A stretch of 32,788 nucleotides of DNA. Source: Planctomycetaceae bacterium. GTDB lineage: Bacteria > Planctomycetota > Planctomycetia > Planctomycetales > Planctomycetaceae. The notes under the pieces are model-generated. The model made no database searches, was not told the DNA's origin, and saw nothing but the letters and a program-made list of their open reading frames with translations. The first letter of the stretch is position 1. The number at the start of each line of letters is the position of its first letter. A program made the position numbers and the translations under genes. This document shows positions 30,510-32,788 of the stretch, piece after piece. The stretch is from assembly GCA_020426325.1 (NCBI GenBank), contig JAGQQG010000066.1, positions 1 to 32,788 of the forward strand, in the 5' to 3' direction.

Positions 30510-32612
30510 ATGTTCTCAGCGTTTGACCGACCAACCCGCATGTGTGACGGCTGGAAGAGACGGGAGTTTCTCCGCTGGGGAGGCGTCGGTCCGCTGGGGT
30601 TGTCTCTGTCCAATCTGCTGCACGCTGCGACCGAACCGCCGCCCGTGGGAGTTGTGGACGACCCCTCGTTTGGGGCCGCGAAGAACATCATCTACCTGTG
30701 GCTCCAGGGTGGTCCGCCACAACACGAGACTTTCGATCCCAAGCCAAACGCACCAAGCGAGGTTCGCGGACCTTTCTCGCCGATTCAGACAAACGTCGTC
30801 GGGACCCAGTTCTGCGAGTTGTTGCCTCGAACGGCACGCATCGCAGACAAGCTCGCGGTGGTTCGCTCGCTGTCGACGGACAACAACATTCACTCCGCCA
30901 GCGGGTATCACGTGCTCACGGGGCGGAAGTATGTCGGTCCCAACCCTCGGACCATTACGCCCAACACCGACTGGCCATACTTCGGGTCGCTCGTGAAGAT
31001 GCTCAAGCCAAGTGAGGTGTTGCCTCCGCTGTCGACCGTCTGGCTGCCTGAGATCATTCGGCTGAACGAGAACGTGACGCCGGCCGGACAGACCGCCGGG
31101 TTTCTGGGAAGTCAGTGGGATCCGGATCGATTCCTCGGTCAACCCTGGGCTGCGGATTATCACGTCGAAGGCCTCGATCTGGGCAATGTGTCAGCCGATC
31201 GACTGGAACGGCGGATGTCATTGTTAAGGCAGGTGGAAAGCAGCGTTGGATCTAACGCTGCACGAGCTCAGTCGTTCGACCAGTATCAATCGCAGGCATT
31301 TGATCTGCTGACATCCGGTCGCGTGCAGGATGCCTTTGCGATCGACAAGGAACCGGACGCTCTGCGTGATGCCTACGGCCGCACACGTTGGGGGCAGTGT
31401 TGTGTGCTGGCCCGTCGACTGGTCGAAGCGGGGGTGAGACTGGTGCACGTTGGCTGGCCTCGCGAACCGGGTGACTCTGCGGTCGACAACCCCATGTGGG
31501 ACACGCATGCCCAGAATGCGGACCGCATGGAAGACGTGTTATGTCCCATCTTCGACGTTGGCTTCTCCGCTCTGATCCACGATCTCGATCAGCGGGGCCT
31601 GTTGCAGGAGACGCTCGTCGTCGCGATCTCTGAGTTTGGTCGCACTCCCAAGATCAACGGCAGCGGCGGACGTGACCATTGGGGACCGGTCTTCAGCTTT
31701 GCGATGGCGGGAGCAGGTGTGCAGGCCGGGACGGTGTATGGTGCCAGCGACAACGACGGGGCCTATCCAGCACGCGACCGCGTGACTCCGGGTGATGTGA
31801 CCGCGACGCTCTTTCATCTGCTCGGAATCCCGCACACATCCAAGTTCCGAGATCGTGAGGGACGCGAGCATCTCATCACCGAAGGGAGTCCCATTGATGG
31901 GATTCTCGACAGGGGCAGACGTCCTGCAACGTCGACAACCATGCCCGGCGGCTCGCTCGTCCGTGTGCCTCCTTACAACGACGATCTCCTCTTACACTCA
32001 GGTTTTGGTGATGATGTCCAGTTGTACAACGTCGAAACGGGGTCGCGTCCGAAAGGTTGGCGGGCAACTCCGCTCCTGGCGGATGACTCGACCTCTTCCG
32101 CCGTGTTCCTGATCGACTGGTCAGGAGACCGCGTGGCGGCTTTGGGAGTCGGAAACTCTGATGTCCCCATGCTGTTGGCTCAGGAGATGCGGAATCCGCG
32201 TCTGGGAACGTTTGCCTTTGGCGTACAAGCGTGTGTGCGTGCATCTTCAGAGGGGGCCTACCGGGCATTTCTGGCTCGATATGAATGTCGGCTGGTCATT
32301 TACCGCTACAATGACACGTCGAAGAACCCGCTGCGTCGAACTGACTTCCGGACCGAGTCATTCATTCCTCCGTTTGCTGTCGATGACGAACCGGCCTTCA
32401 CCTGGTTCGAGTTGACCCAGCATCTCGACAGTCCCGGACCGGGTCAGAATTTTCCGATCGGCAACGGCTATGGCATCGCGGTGCTCGTGGAACCTGTCAA
32501 TGAGAGCGGTTCGGCGCCGGGCGAAGTTGATGGCCAACTAACACTGCTTTGCATCAAGGAAGTTCAATTGAACTTCACTGAACGAACGATCAATGACGAC
32601 GTGACGGTTTGA
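30510..32612 (+). CDS. DUF1501 protein with a large extra C-terminal domain
   Basis: 700 residues; the ATG at 30510 has GGGAAGACGAGC upstream. A Tat-like leader (RREFLRWGGVGPLGLSLSNL, residues 17-36) precedes a full DUF1501 domain at about 55-465: IIYLWLQGGPPQHETFDPKP, GYHVLTGRKY, GQCCVLARRLVEAGVRLVHV, WDTHAQNADRM, VVAISEFGRTPKINGSGGRD, HWGPVFSFAMAGAGVQ and DVTATLFHLLGIP. DUF1501 belongs to the alkaline-phosphatase-like sulfatase fold, is exported, and is often encoded next to a DUF1549/DUF1553 protein. DUF1501 proteins usually end near residue 470; here about 220 more residues follow, with GFGDDVQLYNVETG and strand-rich stretches of no family I know. The usual DUF1549 partner lies about 17 kb away. 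Confidence 0.9.
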   Translation: MFSAFDRPTRMCDGWKRREFLRWGGVGPLGLSLSNLLHAATEPPPVGVVDDPSFGAAKNIIYLWLQGGPPQHETFDPKPNAPSEVRGPFSPIQTNVVGTQFCELLPRTARIADKLAVVRSLSTDNNIHSASGYHVLTGRKYVGPNPRTITPNTDWPYFGSLVKMLKPSEVLPPLSTVWLPEIIRLNENVTPAGQTAGFLGSQWDPDRFLGQPWAADYHVEGLDLGNVSADRLERRMSLLRQVESSVGSNAARAQSFDQYQSQAFDLLTSGRVQDAFAIDKEPDALRDAYGRTRWGQCCVLARRLVEAGVRLVHVGWPREPGDSAVDNPMWDTHAQNADRMEDVLCPIFDVGFSALIHDLDQRGLLQETLVVAISEFGRTPKINGSGGRDHWGPVFSFAMAGAGVQAGTVYGASDNDGAYPARDRVTPGDVTATLFHLLGIPHTSKFRDREGREHLITEGSPIDGILDRGRRPATSTTMPGGSLVRVPPYNDDLLLHSGFGDDVQLYNVETGSRPKGWRATPLLADDSTSSAVFLIDWSGDRVAALGVGNSDVPMLLAQEMRNPRLGTFAFGVQACVRASSEGAYRAFLARYECRLVIYRYNDTSKNPLRRTDFRTESFIPPFAVDDEPAFTWFELTQHLDSPGPGQNFPIGNGYGIAVLVEPVNESGSAPGEVDGQLTLLCIKEVQLNFTERTINDDVTV

Positions 32613-32788
32613 TCGGTCGCCAGCAATCGCATTCGTCGGCACGAATTGTGCGACAATCGCCCTTCCGTCTGCATCAGGTCATTCTGATCGGCTGCAAATC
32701 CTCATTTCAACGACTTCGGTCAACTCGTCAGTTCACTTTGGATTGCATCGCCTCTCGACACCTGTGGCATTTTGCAACAGATCGAGTG

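Noticed and set aside
32635-32654. GTCGGCAC/GTGCGAC hairpin after the DUF1501 gene
   Set aside because: The stem has a bulge and no T run follows; weak evidence for a terminator.

Overview
The window reads as chromosomal DNA of a planctomycete (order Planctomycetales, probably Planctomycetaceae-like). The call rests on family content: a PSCyt1/DUF1549/DUF1553 cytochrome-type protein, a DUF1501 protein, a DUF1080 protein, an anti-sigma/VWA giant, an FhcC-type C1-transfer subunit and an HTTM protein. This is family recognition by eye, not a search result. Coding density is high, base composition looks even, and most genes have a visible GGAG-type ribosome binding site.

Left edge (1-1427): remains of an integrated element. 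A tyrosine integrase gene has lost its catalytic-Tyr end. Beside it lie two tandem 12-bp repeats, the 5' half of a tRNA-Arg(CCG) gene cut exactly after the anticodon loop, and the C-terminal stump of a transposase.

Minus-strand block (1428-10585): transcribed right to left. It begins with a degenerate ACP-like membrane protein with an ankyrin relic behind its stop, then a MoxR ATPase, a secreted DUF1080 protein, a zeta-toxin-like kinase overlapping its probable antitoxin, and finally an ECF sigma factor, a secreted HEAT-like protein and a very large anti-sigma-like membrane protein with STN and von Willebrand A domains. The last three look like one signalling unit.

Middle (10788-20038): on plus, a haem-binding DUF1549/DUF1553 protein, a zinc-ribbon/beta-propeller fusion and a CoA-binding protein. 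On minus, a two-gene ABC exporter with palindromes upstream, and a Prc-type tail-specific protease with a clear rho-independent terminator.

Right part (20611-32612): an FmdB-like protein without cysteines, a CBS-domain protein and an EF-G-2-like GTPase on plus; a LarA-like protein on minus; then a plus-strand run of ArfB-like rescue factor, lone STN protein, unknown membrane-anchored protein and HTTM membrane protein. An isolated FhcC and a CDP-alcohol phosphatidyltransferase follow on minus, and a DUF1501 protein with a large extra C-terminal domain on plus. No CRISPR array, rRNA or intact tRNA was seen. The most system-like loci are the sigma/anti-sigma/STN/VWA unit and the zeta-type toxin pair; the left edge is the clearest sign of mobile DNA.
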